DNA from: Pseudoalteromonas shioyasakiensis
Lineage (GTDB): Bacteria > Pseudomonadota > Gammaproteobacteria > Enterobacterales > Alteromonadaceae
Assembly (NCBI GenBank): GCA_013391845.1
Contig: CP058414.1
Location: 1 to 64,000 of the forward strand
Direction: 5' to 3'
Length of the DNA: 64,000 bases
The stretch's first letter is position 1. Each line of letters begins with the position of its first letter. The notes under the pieces are model-generated. The model was not told the DNA's origin. It saw only the letters and a program-made list of their open reading frames with translations, and searched no databases. Positions 1 to 8,559 of this stretch are shown piece by piece. The translations under genes were made by a program, and so were the position numbers.

Positions 1-68
1 GGATAGATTATGTCGCTATAACGGGTGAGCTTAATAGCAGCCTTAACTGGTTTAAAAATGTTTACTAA
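1..68 (+). CDS. yraN: YraN (UPF0102) family protein, C-terminal end only
   Basis: Only the last 21 codons are in the window, read in frame from base 3 to the TAA at 66-68. The peptide contains the segment DYVAITGELN followed by NWFKNVY, which resembles the conserved C-terminus of the YraN/UPF0102 nuclease-like family (E. coli version has VVAFTG then WIKDAF). The position directly upstream of diaA and dolP is the usual gammaproteobacterial order yraN-diaA-dolP, which strengthens the call. Function of the family is not established; it has a Holliday-junction-resolvase-like fold. The small hairpin ACGCC-TTCT-GGCGT at 68-81 follows the stop codon. The call is based on a short tail and on context. 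Confidence 0.6.
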   Translation, partial: IDYVAITGELNSSLNWFKNVY

Positions 69-100
69 CGCCTTCTGGCGTCGGCTTAATTTGGTAGGTT

Positions 101-688
101 ATGCAAGAAACGATTAAAAAAATCTTTACCGAAAATATTCAAGTTCAAATAGCTGCAGGTGAAGTACTTCCGAGCGCACTTGAATCAGCAGCGTTCACCA
201 TCGCGCAAAGCCTAATTAACGGCAATAAATTACTATGCTGTGGTACCCCTAGCTGTCATATGTTGGCACAGCACATGGCAGGGTTATTAATTAACTTTTA
301 TGAGACCGAGCGCCCTTGTCTTCCAGCAGTTGCGCTTGCACAAGATCAAGTTAACTTAGGCTCAACGGCAAATAACGATGAGCACGAAACTTTTGCCAGA
401 CAAATTCGAGCATTTGCACAACAAGGTGACCTTTTACTAGCAATTGCGGTGAATGGTAATGAAAAGCAGATTATCTCAGCAGTCGAAGCTGCACTGACTC
501 GTGATATGAAAGTAATTGTGCTTGTTGGCGATGATGGCGGTGAATTAGTCGGTTTACTTGGGCCAAATGATGTTGAAATTCGTGTGCCTTCAAAACGCCC
601 AAGCCGCATTGTTGAGTCGCACTTAGTCAACTTACACTGTCTAAGTGAGCTTATCGATTTAACCCTATTCCCACAGGAAGAAAATTAA
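101..688 (+). CDS. diaA: DnaA initiator-associating protein DiaA (SIS domain)
   Basis: 195-residue single SIS (sugar isomerase) domain protein, the same length as E. coli DiaA (196). DiaA forms a tetramer that binds several DnaA molecules at oriC and promotes timely initiation of replication. The SIS core is seen at about residues 42-80 (GNKLLCCGTPSCHMLAQHMA) and 108-145. The usual GmhA phosphoheptose-isomerase loop GNGGSAADA is replaced by CCGTPSCHM, which argues against an active heptose isomerase. The gene follows yraN by 32 bp, and its stop overlaps the dolP start by one base (TAATG), so the two are probably co-transcribed. GmhA is the main alternative, but the neighbours yraN and dolP support DiaA. 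Confidence 0.9.
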   Translation: MQETIKKIFTENIQVQIAAGEVLPSALESAAFTIAQSLINGNKLLCCGTPSCHMLAQHMAGLLINFYETERPCLPAVALAQDQVNLGSTANNDEHETFARQIRAFAQQGDLLLAIAVNGNEKQIISAVEAALTRDMKVIVLVGDDGGELVGLLGPNDVEIRVPSKRPSRIVESHLVNLHCLSELIDLTLFPQEEN

Positions 689-1254
689 TGTTTAAACAGT
701 CTTTAATTGTATTTGGTACCGTTTTATTGCTGCAGGGCTGTGCAGCTGCTGTCGTGGCTGGTACAGCGGGTGCTGTAACAGCCGCGAATGATCGCCGCAC
801 AATTGGTTCACAAATCGACGATAACAATATCGAAATTAAAAGCTCAATTGCTATCAGTGAAAATGAGCGTTTACATAAATATGCTAACGTTAACGTCATT
901 AGCGTTAATGGTATTGTGCTTATGATTGGTCAAGTTGCCAATCAAGAAATGAAAGACGAAGCACAACGTGCTATCGAAGGCGTTGATGGCATTCGTAAGA
1001 TACACAACCAAATTCGCATTGGTTCAAATATTGGTATAAGCACACAAACTCATGACTCATGGCTTACCTCTAAAGTTAAAACCCAATTACTCACCACAGA
1101 GAGCATCAGCAGTAATAACATCAAAGTAGTTACAGAGAATGGCGAAGTCTTTTTAATGGGCTTAGTGAGCGACTCTGAAGCAAATTTAGCGGTTGATGTA
1201 GCACGTAACGTATCAGGCGTTGAACGTGTTATTAAAGTGTTTGAATATTTATAA
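688..1254 (+). CDS. dolP: Outer-membrane BON-domain lipoprotein DolP (YraP)
   Basis: 188 residues (E. coli DolP has 191). A lipoprotein signal peptide ends in the lipobox LLQGC with the acylated Cys at residue 18, so the product should sit in the outer-membrane inner leaflet. Two BON domains follow, at about residues 46-115 and 124-188, each with the pattern of a conserved Gly in 'VNGIVLMIGQV' and 'ENGEVFLMGLV'. DolP supports outer-membrane integrity, binds anionic phospholipid and works with the BAM complex. It is translationally coupled to diaA. A rho-independent terminator follows at 1280-1305. Confidence 0.92.
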   Translation: MFKQSLIVFGTVLLLQGCAAAVVAGTAGAVTAANDRRTIGSQIDDNNIEIKSSIAISENERLHKYANVNVISVNGIVLMIGQVANQEMKDEAQRAIEGVDGIRKIHNQIRIGSNIGISTQTHDSWLTSKVKTQLLTTESISSNNIKVVTENGEVFLMGLVSDSEANLAVDVARNVSGVERVIKVFEYL

Positions 1255-1279
1255 TCTCAAACCGTAAATTGATAATAAA

Positions 1280-1305
1280 AAACCCGCTAATAAGCGGGTT
1301 TCTTG
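1280..1305 (+). terminator. Rho-independent terminator after dolP
   Basis: AAACCCGC / GCGGGTTT hairpin with an AA-rich left flank and a T-rich right flank, 25 bp after the dolP stop. It lies between convergent dolP and sspB, so it may work in both directions. Confidence 0.8.
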
Positions 1306-1318
1306 TATTTGAATAAGG

Positions 1319-1759
1319 TTACTTAATCACTCGTAAGTGAGCACCTTTTTTCTTCTCTGGTTTTGTCGGTGGTTCATCATCTGGCGTAATATCGTCAGAT
1401 GTTTCAACACTTTCTAATACCGGAGTAAAATCGTCTTCGTCCTCGATGAATTCTTCTGCAGTAAATACAGTCCCTTCACCATTCTCACGTGCATAAATTG
1501 CGAGCACAGCACCCATTGGTACGTAAACTTGCATTGGTTGACCACCAAAACGCGCATTAAAGCTAAGTTGTTGGTTGTCCATTGCAAATTGTGTTACCGC
1601 TGATGGGCTTATGTTCAAAACGATCTGGCCGTCTTGCACAAACTGTGTTGGTACTTGTACAGCAGGAAAATCAGCGTTAACCACTAAGTGTGGTGTGCAC
1701 TGATTATCAACAATCCAATCAAAGAAGGCGCGTAGTAAATAAGGACGATTAGGCGTCAT
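1319..1759 (-). CDS. sspB: ClpXP protease specificity-enhancing factor SspB
   Basis: 146 residues. SspB is the adaptor that binds ssrA-tagged and some other substrates and delivers them to ClpXP. The folded substrate-binding domain covers about residues 1-105, followed by an acidic disordered linker (about 106-135) and the C-terminal ClpX-binding tail LRVIK, very close to the E. coli tail LRVVK. The start codon overlaps the sspA stop by one base (TAATG), so it is coupled to sspA as in other gammaproteobacteria. Expression is expected to follow the sspA promoter. Confidence 0.95.
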   Translation of the reverse strand: MTPNRPYLLRAFFDWIVDNQCTPHLVVNADFPAVQVPTQFVQDGQIVLNISPSAVTQFAMDNQQLSFNARFGGQPMQVYVPMGAVLAIYARENGEGTVFTAEEFIEDEDDFTPVLESVETSDDITPDDEPPTKPEKKKGAHLRVIK

Positions 1760-2385
1760 TATAAACGGATCTCACGCTCAGCTTCAGTTAGTGAAGCTTG
1801 GAATGATTCACGCTCAAATAAACGTAACATGTATTCTTTAAGCTCTTTAGCGCCAGCACCATTAAGCTCAATGCCAAGCTCAGGTAAACGCCAAAGTAGC
1901 GGTGCTAAGTAACAATCAACTAAGCTGAACTCTTCGCTCATGAAGTAAGGAGCTTCAGAGAAGATCGGTGCAATTGCAAGTAACGCTTCTGTAAGCTCTT
2001 TACGTGCTTGCGCAGCTTCGCTGCTACCGCTAGTGATTTTGTTAGCTAGGCTATACCAATCAGTATCGATACGATGCATCATTAGACGACTACGGCCACG
2101 CATAACCGGATAAACTGGCATTAGTGGAGGATGAGGGAAACGTTCATCAAGGTATTCCATGATGATGTTTGCCTGATATAAACCAAGCTCACGATCGATC
2201 AGTGTTGGTACTGTACCGTAAGGGTTAATCTCATGAAGTGCTTCTGGCAGGTTATCCTTTTCAGCCAGGTGAATGTCAACACTTACACCTTTTTCAGCAA
2301 GTACGATACGTACTTGATGGCTATACATACAGTTAGCACCAGAAAACAGGGTCATTACAGGGCGCTTATTGGCAGCTACGGCCAT
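1759..2385 (-). CDS. sspA: Stringent starvation protein SspA
   Basis: 208 residues from the chosen start ([16 protein letters not shown]). It has a glutathione-S-transferase fold: N-terminal thioredoxin-like part with [13 protein letters not shown] at about residues 56-68 and an all-helical C-terminal part. SspA binds RNA polymerase and alters promoter use in stationary phase. An ATG four codons upstream (2397) is open, but the GGAGG ribosome-binding site lies inside that extension, so the internal ATG at 2385 is the better start. It forms an operon with sspB. The gene lies 80 bp downstream of petC on the same strand, with a terminator between them. Confidence 0.94.
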   Translation of the reverse strand: MAVAANKRPVMTLFSGANCMYSHQVRIVLAEKGVSVDIHLAEKDNLPEALHEINPYGTVPTLIDRELGLYQANIIMEYLDERFPHPPLMPVYPVMRGRSRLMMHRIDTDWYSLANKITSGSSEAAQARKELTEALLAIAPIFSEAPYFMSEEFSLVDCYLAPLLWRLPELGIELNGAGAKELKEYMLRLFERESFQASLTEAEREIRL

Positions 2386-2404
2386 GCCTACCTCCATTAT
2401 ATTA

Positions 2405-2437
2405 CAAAAACAGCAATAGGGGCTTAAGCCCCTATCA
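2405..2437 (-). terminator. Terminator between petC and sspA
   Basis: Perfect 20-bp palindrome ATAGGGGCTTAAGCCCCTAT at 2416-2435. On the minus strand it is followed by a T-rich stretch ending in TGTTTTTG. It would end the petABC transcript before sspA. Confidence 0.75.
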
Positions 2438-2464
2438 CAAAATTACCTTTCAAAATGCCCAGGA

Positions 2465-3202
2465 TTAGTGAACATCTCTCCAGTATTCTTTCTTCAGCAT
2501 GAATGCCAAGATAAATAGAATCACTAAGAAACCAATTACCTTAAGACCTAACGCTTCTGACTCTAAACGTGACGGTTCGCCAACGTAAGCTAAGAAGTTA
2601 GTTAAGTCACGAGCAGCACGATCGTACTCGTCGTCACTCATTTCACCAGAACCATCTGTTTCAGTGCCAACAACTTTAGTCACAGTGTGACCGTGTTCTT
2701 CCACTTCTTCAGTGATTGGTGTTGGTAAACCTTGTAGTTCTTGAAGAACGTGCGGCATACCTACCGATGGGAAAACAATATTGTTCACGCCAAACGGACG
2801 AGATTCATCTTTGTAGAATGACTTCAGATAAGTGTAGATCCAGTCAGTACCACGAACTCGCGCTACAAGCGTAAGATCCGGTGGCGCTGCGCCAAACCAT
2901 TTAGCTGCGTCATCTTTACCAATCGCATTTTTGATGTGGCTACCAACTTTTGAGCCATCAAAAATTAGTTGCTCTTGACCAATCTCAGTAGGAATACCGA
3001 TATCGCGGAACGTACGCTCATAACGTTGATACTGCATTTGGTGACAACCAAGACAGTAGTTCATGAACAATTTAGCACCGCGTTGTAAAGACGCGTTATC
3101 TTTAAGGTCAATGTTCGCATCCATTAAAGGAACCGAAGGACCTGCTGCCATTGTCAACGATGGCAATAATGCGAATAAACCGATAATTAGCTTTTTCATC
3201 AT
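2465..3202 (-). CDS. petC: Ubiquinol-cytochrome c reductase, cytochrome c1
   Basis: 245 residues. Third subunit of the cytochrome bc1 complex, carrying electrons from the Rieske centre to soluble cytochrome c in the periplasm. A Sec signal peptide ends near residue 20 (LTMAAGP). The heme-binding motif CLGCH is at residues 50-54. A C-terminal membrane anchor is visible at about residues 222-238. The start overlaps the petB stop by four bases (ATGA), the usual coupling in the petABC operon. Two adjacent ATG codons are possible starts; the choice changes the protein by one residue. Confidence 0.95.
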   Translation of the reverse strand: MMKKLIIGLFALLPSLTMAAGPSVPLMDANIDLKDNASLQRGAKLFMNYCLGCHQMQYQRYERTFRDIGIPTEIGQEQLIFDGSKVGSHIKNAIGKDDAAKWFGAAPPDLTLVARVRGTDWIYTYLKSFYKDESRPFGVNNIVFPSVGMPHVLQELQGLPTPITEEVEEHGHTVTKVVGTETDGSGEMSDDEYDRAARDLTNFLAYVGEPSRLESEALGLKVIGFLVILFILAFMLKKEYWRDVH

Positions 3203-4464
3203 TTCGTCAACCTCGTTGGTAATGGCTTAGTTTTCTCATTCTTGCTGTAAACAAATAACAATACGAAGAACATGAAGTATGTCACAGTCGTGATTTGTGA
3301 TAACAGCGTTTTGAAATCAGTTTGTGGAGTAGCACCAACCCAACCTAAGATAACGAAAGTTACCACAAATTGTGCGATGTTTAACTTGTGTAAACCACAA
3401 CGATAACGAATAGAACGAACCGAGCCACGGTCAATCCAAGGTAGTAACGCAAGCACTACGATAGATGCACCCATCGCCGCAACACCCATTAACTTGTTAG
3501 GGATTGCACGAAGGATTGCATAGAATGGCGTAAAGTACCAAACAGGGAAAATGTGCTCTGGTGTTTTCAGTGGGTTAGCTGCTTCGAAGTTTGGCGCTTC
3601 TAAGAAGAAACCATTCATCGCAGGCATAAAGAATACAACCCAGCAGAATAAGATTAAGAAACCAACCACACCCACAATATCTTTCACTGTGTAGTAAGGG
3701 TGGAACGGGATTGCATCAACAATGTCTTTCTTGTTGGTGTAATACTCGTGGAATTTGAATTTAGGCTTATCTTCTTCAGCTACAGAACCTTTCTTACGCT
3801 TGATTTCAACACCGTCAGGGTTGTTTGAACCCACTTCGTGTAGTGCAACAATGTGTAAGAATACTAAGATAACAATAACTAAAGGTAATGCAATTACGTG
3901 TAGTGCAAAGAAGCGGTTAAGCGTAGCACCTGAAATTACGTAGTCACCACGGATCCAAAGCGTTAAATCATCACCAATAACCGGAATCGCACCGAATAGT
4001 GAAATGATTACCTGTGCACCCCAGAAAGACATTTGTCCCCAAGGAAGTAAGTAACCCATGAAAGCTTCAGCCATAAGCGCTAAGAAAATGAACATACCGA
4101 ATAACCACAGTAATTCACGTGGTTTTTGGTAAGAACCGTAGATCATGCCACGGAACATGTGCAGATATACAACGATAAAGAACGCTGAAGCACCTGTTGA
4201 GTGAAGGTAACGAAGTAACCAACCGTATTCAACATCACGCATGATGTATTCTACAGATGCGAAAGCACCTTCAGCAGACGGTACGAAGTTCATTGTTAAC
4301 CAGATACCAGTTACGATTTGGTTAACAAGTACTAACATGGCTAGTGAGCCAAAGAAGTACCAGAAGTTAAAGTTTTTTGGTGCTGGATACTGTGCAATAT
4401 GCATGTTCCAAACACGTGTCATTGGAATACGATCGTCGATCCAACCAATAATTTTACCAAACAT
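3199..4464 (-). CDS. petB: Ubiquinol-cytochrome c reductase, cytochrome b
   Basis: 421 residues, the full-length fused cytochrome b (N- and C-terminal domains, eight membrane helices). The four heme ligands are visible as His88, His102, His189 and His204. The Qo-site loop reads PVWYFTPFY rather than the mitochondrial PEWY; PVWY is common in gammaproteobacteria, so it does not suggest loss of function. It sits in the inner membrane and oxidises ubiquinol. It overlaps petA by one base and petC by four, so the three genes form a tight operon. Confidence 0.96.
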   Translation of the reverse strand: MFGKIIGWIDDRIPMTRVWNMHIAQYPAPKNFNFWYFFGSLAMLVLVNQIVTGIWLTMNFVPSAEGAFASVEYIMRDVEYGWLLRYLHSTGASAFFIVVYLHMFRGMIYGSYQKPRELLWLFGMFIFLALMAEAFMGYLLPWGQMSFWGAQVIISLFGAIPVIGDDLTLWIRGDYVISGATLNRFFALHVIALPLVIVILVFLHIVALHEVGSNNPDGVEIKRKKGSVAEEDKPKFKFHEYYTNKKDIVDAIPFHPYYTVKDIVGVVGFLILFCWVVFFMPAMNGFFLEAPNFEAANPLKTPEHIFPVWYFTPFYAILRAIPNKLMGVAAMGASIVVLALLPWIDRGSVRSIRYRCGLHKLNIAQFVVTFVILGWVGATPQTDFKTLLSQITTVTYFMFFVLLFVYSKNEKTKPLPTRLTK

Positions 4465-5054
4465 TACGCCACTCCTTTTTCTTCACCGACTAAAATAGTC
4501 GTGTCATCAAGGAAGGTATATGGAGGGATTTCTAGATTTAATGGAGCAGGTACAGATTGGAATACACGACCAGCCATATCAAATTTAGAACCGTGACACG
4601 GACAGAAGAAACCGTCGTCTGTGCCCTCTACTTTTTCACCAAAGCCACCTTGTAGGAAGCTAGGAGAACAACCTAAGTGCGTACAAATACCAACAGCAAC
4701 GAAGATCTCAGGACGTTGCGAACGGTATTCATTGGTTGATGATTCAGGTTGTTGAGGCTCTTCAGACGCAGGATCACGAAGTTGACCTTCGTGTTCTTTC
4801 ATCTGTTCAAGCATTTTAGGTGTACGATTAATAACCCAAACAGGTTTTCCTCGCCACTCAACACGTATTAATTGTCCAGGCTCAAGCTTGCTGATATCTA
4901 CTTCTACAGGCGCACCCGCAGATTTAGCTCGCTCACTTGGATTCCAAGACGCAATAAAAGGAACAGCAGCCCCAGCCGCACCAACACCACCAACAACAGA
5001 GGTAGCTATGGTTAAAAAGCGACGTCGGCCATTGTCTACAGGCGCATTGCTCAT
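4464..5054 (-). CDS. petA: Ubiquinol-cytochrome c reductase, Rieske iron-sulfur subunit
   Basis: 196 residues from the chosen start MSNAPVDNGRRRF. A twin-arginine motif RRRFL precedes a hydrophobic helix, so the protein is likely exported by Tat and stays anchored in the membrane. The [2Fe-2S] ligands are in CTHLGC (Cys124, His126) and CPCHGS (Cys151, His154), with Cys129 and Cys153 forming the disulfide. An ATG 12 codons upstream (5090) is open but lacks a Shine-Dalgarno sequence; GGAG lies eight bases before the chosen ATG. It is the first gene of petABC. Confidence 0.94.
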   Translation of the reverse strand: MSNAPVDNGRRRFLTIATSVVGGVGAAGAAVPFIASWNPSERAKSAGAPVEVDISKLEPGQLIRVEWRGKPVWVINRTPKMLEQMKEHEGQLRDPASEEPQQPESSTNEYRSQRPEIFVAVGICTHLGCSPSFLQGGFGEKVEGTDDGFFCPCHGSKFDMAGRVFQSVPAPLNLEIPPYTFLDDTTILVGEEKGVA

Positions 5055-5559
5055 CCACTTATCTCCACTATGATTCCCAACACTTGCCATATTGAGAACA
5101 TCAGTTACAGCAGGTTAATTTTTAGAAATTTCAAAATAGACGCGATCATAATTAAAAGCCTTGATTAAAACAAGGTTATTCACAGTCTCATGCTCGAATA
5201 AACCCTATTTAATGAATTATTAATTTAGGTTAGCTCGAGTATGAAGCCGCTGGTTATGATAACGCATATAAAAAAACAATATACTGACCAAGATCAACCT
5301 CACTAAGAGGAAACAGAATTCTGCATTAGCTGTTGTTGAACTCACTCACATTACTTGCCCCCCAATTGTAGCAAAAAAATTCATCAATTAACTGATGGAT
5401 TTAAGCTAATTTTGCTAAATCTTGAAGTTTTTTTACTGTAATACGCAGTAATTATTACTGGTGGTTAAATATCGAACGAAAAAAAGCTAGGTTTTTGCTA
5501 GTAGATATAAGCAGGCATTACAAACACTATTCTGGATTACGCATTAAATAACAACTTAA

Positions 5560-5615
5560 GCGCGAAATAAATTTCACGACTATATCAAACGTAGGAGTAC
5601 GCCGTCTGACAAAAT
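5560..5615 (+). repeat. Degenerate REP copy
   Basis: Begins GCGCGAAATAAATTTCACG and keeps the ATCAAACGTAGGAGT segment, but the right half (cttgcttggcgcgt in the other copies) has decayed. Same orientation as all other REP copies in the window. Confidence 0.7.
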
Positions 5616-5638
5616 TAACGAAGGGTATTCGTGCAATA

Positions 5639-5706
5639 GGAGGAGTTCATATAAACGGCTATAGCCATGCAAAGCAATCTCTTTTTCAGCACTGAAGAAC
5701 CTCCTA
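5639..5706 (+). repeat. D-like inverted repeat
   Basis: Ends AGGAGTTC / GAACCTCCT form an inverted repeat, with an internal ACGGCTATAGCC that resembles the GGCTTTAGCC of element D. It has diverged from the copies at 19.7-20.1 kb. Confidence 0.5.
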
Positions 5707-5727
5707 CGACGTATTTAGCTTAAAGCT

Positions 5728-6144
5728 TCAAAGCTCATTATTCCTTTCGCTTGGGATATCGCTGAAATACTCGACAAATTCCACCTCGAAACCTGCAGGG
5801 TCAATGAAATATACATTTTTACGATAAGGGTTGTCTGGGCCGTGCTTATCAATCTCATAACCGGCTGAAACAAGACGTTCAACGACAGCATTAATATCGT
5901 TTGTCACGTAAGCAAAATGCGCAAGGCCAACTTGATGTCCTGCTAAATCACGGTTTTCAGCTTCACCGTTATCGCTTAATGCTAGATACTGGTAATCATC
6001 ACCAAAGTGCAACCATTTACGCGGTTTGCCAGACCACTTGCTATCGCCTTGGCTACGCACACGCCAGTGCGGGAATGCCGCTTTATAAAAGTGCAGCATG
6101 GCATCAACATTACTAACAACAAGGTTTACGTGTTCTAAATACAT
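5728..6144 (-). CDS. VOC family (glyoxalase/dioxygenase fold) protein
   Basis: 138 residues, a single vicinal-oxygen-chelate domain made of two beta-alpha-beta-beta-beta modules. The first module starts with YLEHVNLVV (candidate metal ligand His5). The second begins near GLAHFAYV (about residue 73) and ends with FEVEFVEYF, where a Glu near residue 120 would be the last ligand. Members include glyoxalase I, fosfomycin-resistance enzymes and ring-cleavage dioxygenases; the substrate cannot be predicted here. It is a single-gene unit, with a repeat-containing gap downstream and pmbA upstream. Confidence 0.85.
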   Translation of the reverse strand: MYLEHVNLVVSNVDAMLHFYKAAFPHWRVRSQGDSKWSGKPRKWLHFGDDYQYLALSDNGEAENRDLAGHQVGLAHFAYVTNDINAVVERLVSAGYEIDKHGPDNPYRKNVYFIDPAGFEVEFVEYFSDIPSERNNEL

Positions 6145-6223
6145 GGTAGTTTCCTTTTTATTTTTAAACTACCACCAAGATAAAACCTCAAGTTAAGTTT
6201 AGGTAAAGCACTTTTTCAAATAA

Positions 6224-6249
6224 AAAAGCCCCACTAAAGTGAGGCTTTT
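6224..6249 (-). terminator. Terminator after pmbA
   Basis: Hairpin AAAAGCC-C-CACT-AA-AGTG-A-GGCTTTT with one C/A mismatch, flanked by A and T tracts, 24 bp beyond the pmbA stop. Confidence 0.75.
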
Positions 6250-6272
6250 AAAAATGATTTGTTATTTATGAA

Positions 6273-7610
6273 TTAACTACCAGCAACTTGCATTTGTTCA
6301 ATCAATACAGAGCCTGTTTGAATACCGCCACGACGCTCGATGTCACCACCTAAGCCAACTACCGCTTTAAACATATCTTTTAAGTTACCAGCAATCGTGA
6401 TCTCACTCACTGGATATTGGATTTCGCCATTCTCGACCCAGAAACCAGCCGCGCCACGCGAGTAATCACCAGTTACGGTATTTACACCTTGACCCATAAG
6501 TTCAGTTACTAATAAACCTGTCCCCATGGTTTTTAATAATGCTTTTAAGTCAGCATGAGTTTGCTCAACTAGCCAGTTATGAATACCACCAGCATGACCC
6601 GTTGGTGCCATAGACAGTTTGCGTGCTGCGTAGCTTGCTAAAAGGTAAGTTTGCAGCTCACCACCTTGAATAATTTCACGGTCTACAGTTTTTAAACCCT
6701 CAGCATCAAACGGTGAAGACGCTAAGCCTTTTAATAAATGTGGGCGCTCAGAGATATTCACACAGTCACTGAATACTTTTGTGCCTAAGCTATCAAGCAA
6801 AAAGCTTGATTTACGATAAAGCGCTCCACCACCAATCGCCGACACTAAGTGGCCAAATAATGAGTTAGCAATATCTGCTCTAAAGATAACAGGCACTTTC
6901 ATGGTTCCAAGCTTTTGGCTATTAAGCTTAGCCAAAGTTTCTGTTGCCGCCTCTAGGCCTACTTTTGCAGCGTCATTCAAATCATCTTTATGACGCGCTA
7001 CGGTATAAGCCGAGTCGCGCTGCATTTGCCCGCCTTCTTTACCAATCACCATAGTGCTAATGCTATGGCGAGTGCGCGGGTAACCTGCAATCATGCCATG
7101 GCTGTTACCATAAACACGTAAACCTTGGTGAGAAGAAAAACTCGCACCATCCGAATTTACAATGCGCTCATCGGCATTCAGCGCTGCTTGCTCTGCTTGA
7201 TGACAAAGTTCAATACCTTGCTCTGGGCTTACTTCCCACGGGTGGTATAAATCTAAATCTTGCGGTGCAAACTCAAGCAACTCTTTATCAGCGATGCCAT
7301 TAAATGGGTCGTCAGAAGTGAACTTAGCAATATCAATGGCTTTTTCTACCACTGTACGTAATGTTTTAGGGCTTAAATCGGCTGTAGATGCAGAGCCTTT
7401 GTTATTACCGACATAAACACTGATACCTAAGCCACCATCTTGGTTAAACTCTATTGTTTCAACTTCGCCCATGCGCGTGCTGACAGACAAACCTGAAGTA
7501 CTCGACATTGCCGCTTCAGCCGCAGTAGCACCTAACTTTTTTGCATGCTCTAGTACTTCGCTTACCGCGTCTTTCACTTCAGAAATGTGTTGATAAATAG
7601 GATCTTTCAT
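6273..7610 (-). CDS. pmbA: Metalloprotease PmbA (TldE)
   Basis: 445 residues (E. coli PmbA 450). It is the partner subunit of the TldD/TldE heterodimeric protease, which degrades unfolded peptides, matures microcin B17 and clears CcdA. Unlike TldD, the TldE subunit lacks the HExxxH zinc motif, and none is seen here. Typical family segments include GLSVSTRMGEVETIEFNQDG at about residues 40-59 and GHAGGIHNW in the C-terminal half. It is divergently transcribed from the yjgA/darP gene, the conserved pmbA-yjgA arrangement of gammaproteobacteria. Confidence 0.94.
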   Translation of the reverse strand: MKDPIYQHISEVKDAVSEVLEHAKKLGATAAEAAMSSTSGLSVSTRMGEVETIEFNQDGGLGISVYVGNNKGSASTADLSPKTLRTVVEKAIDIAKFTSDDPFNGIADKELLEFAPQDLDLYHPWEVSPEQGIELCHQAEQAALNADERIVNSDGASFSSHQGLRVYGNSHGMIAGYPRTRHSISTMVIGKEGGQMQRDSAYTVARHKDDLNDAAKVGLEAATETLAKLNSQKLGTMKVPVIFRADIANSLFGHLVSAIGGGALYRKSSFLLDSLGTKVFSDCVNISERPHLLKGLASSPFDAEGLKTVDREIIQGGELQTYLLASYAARKLSMAPTGHAGGIHNWLVEQTHADLKALLKTMGTGLLVTELMGQGVNTVTGDYSRGAAGFWVENGEIQYPVSEITIAGNLKDMFKAVVGLGGDIERRGGIQTGSVLIEQMQVAGS

Positions 7611-7707
7611 CTTGTGTGTCCTAGGTTCTGATATTTTTTATAGTGTAGCGAATGCTAACACACTGAGAGACGTGCATCAGCTAATATTAATCATTAACTA
7701 AATGACG

Positions 7708-7713
7708 TATAAT
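7708..7713 (+). promoter_or_regulatory. Possible -10 box for darP
   Basis: TATAAT hexamer 22 bp before the first in-frame ATG of darP, in the divergent pmbA/darP gap. The matching -35 hexamer is weak (TATTAA at 17-bp spacing), so this is only a candidate. Confidence 0.35.
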
Positions 7714-7735
7714 AGTGAATAGTTAAGTTTACTGA

Positions 7736-8269
7736 ATGAGCATCCTTATGGCGAAGAAGAAAAAGCCACTAATTGAAGAAGAAATTATTTACGTATCAAA
7801 AAGCGAATTAAAACGTGAAGCCATGCAATATCATGGTTTGGGTGCTGAAATCGCAAAAATGCCGAAAAAGCAACGCGATCGTTTGCCACTCAATCATGAA
7901 TTAAAAGAAGCGTTAGTTGTTTCGGATAAAGTCAGTGATAAAAGTGATGCTTATCGTCGTAACTTAAACTACATCGCAAAAGTATTACGTACAACAGAAA
8001 ACGTTGATGAAATCCAAGCAATGATCGACATCATGCTTAACAAAAACAATCAAGCCGATGTTTTGATGAACAAAATCGAAACTCTGCGCGACAATCTGAT
8101 CAAACAAGGTGATGAGTTGATCAATTCAACAATTGATCAATACCCTGCTCTTGAGCGCCAAAAAATGCGCCAATTAGTGCGTAGCGCCGCAAAAGAAGTG
8201 AAAGCAGAAAAGCCTGCCAAAGGTTACAAAGAGTTATTCCAGTATCTAAAAGATGCGATTATGGTTTAA
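7736..8269 (+). CDS. darP: Ribosome biogenesis factor DarP (YjgA, DUF615)
   Basis: 177 residues. DarP/YjgA associates with late 50S precursors and helps mature the peptidyl-transferase centre. The signature IIYVSKSELKREAMQYHGLG occupies about residues 18-37, followed by the all-helical DUF615 body and a basic C-terminus. A second ATG at 7748 gives MAKKKKP and may be the true start; neither has a strong Shine-Dalgarno sequence. It is divergent from pmbA as in E. coli. A REP array starts nine bases after the stop. Confidence 0.93.
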   Translation: MSILMAKKKKPLIEEEIIYVSKSELKREAMQYHGLGAEIAKMPKKQRDRLPLNHELKEALVVSDKVSDKSDAYRRNLNYIAKVLRTTENVDEIQAMIDIMLNKNNQADVLMNKIETLRDNLIKQGDELINSTIDQYPALERQKMRQLVRSAAKEVKAEKPAKGYKELFQYLKDAIMV

Positions 8270-8277
8270 TCTCCTTC

Positions 8278-8559
8278 GCGCGAAATAAATTTCACGCCTA
8301 CATCAAATGTAGGCGTCACGCTTGCTTGGCGCGTCTTAAACATCACATAATACTCAACTATCGCGCGAAATAAATTTCACGCCTACATCAAACGTAGGCG
8401 ACACGCTTGCTTGGCGCGTCTGAAATACCACACAACAAACAACCACCGCGCGAAATAAATTTCACGCCTACCTCAAACGTAGGCGTCACGCTTGCTTGGC
8501 GCGTATTAAACATCACACAATATTCAACCATCGCATGAAATAAATTTCACACCTACAAC
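8278..8559 (+). repeat. REP array, left side of the RAYT gene (four copies, 85-bp period)
   Basis: Copies begin at 8278, 8363, 8448 and 8533, exactly 85 bp apart. Each starts GCGCGAAATAAATTTCACG, has a CGCCTAC / GTAGGCG hairpin with a 7-base loop, and ends in GCTTGCTTGGCGCGT. The spacers share a decayed 'taaacatcac..aatactcaac' sequence. The fourth copy is cut short and overlaps the 3' end of the RAYT gene. Confidence 0.9.

Larger units (their letters stand above)
5055..5727. other. Intergenic region upstream of petABC with degenerate repeats
   Basis: No credible gene. It must contain the petABC promoter on the minus strand, but I cannot place it with confidence. Near the right end are a degenerate REP copy (5560-5615) and a D-like inverted repeat (5639-5706). 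Confidence 0.5.

Noticed and set aside
101..688. Phosphoheptose isomerase GmhA
   Set aside because: The SIS core loop lacks the GmhA GNGGSA motif, and yraN and dolP neighbours point to DiaA.
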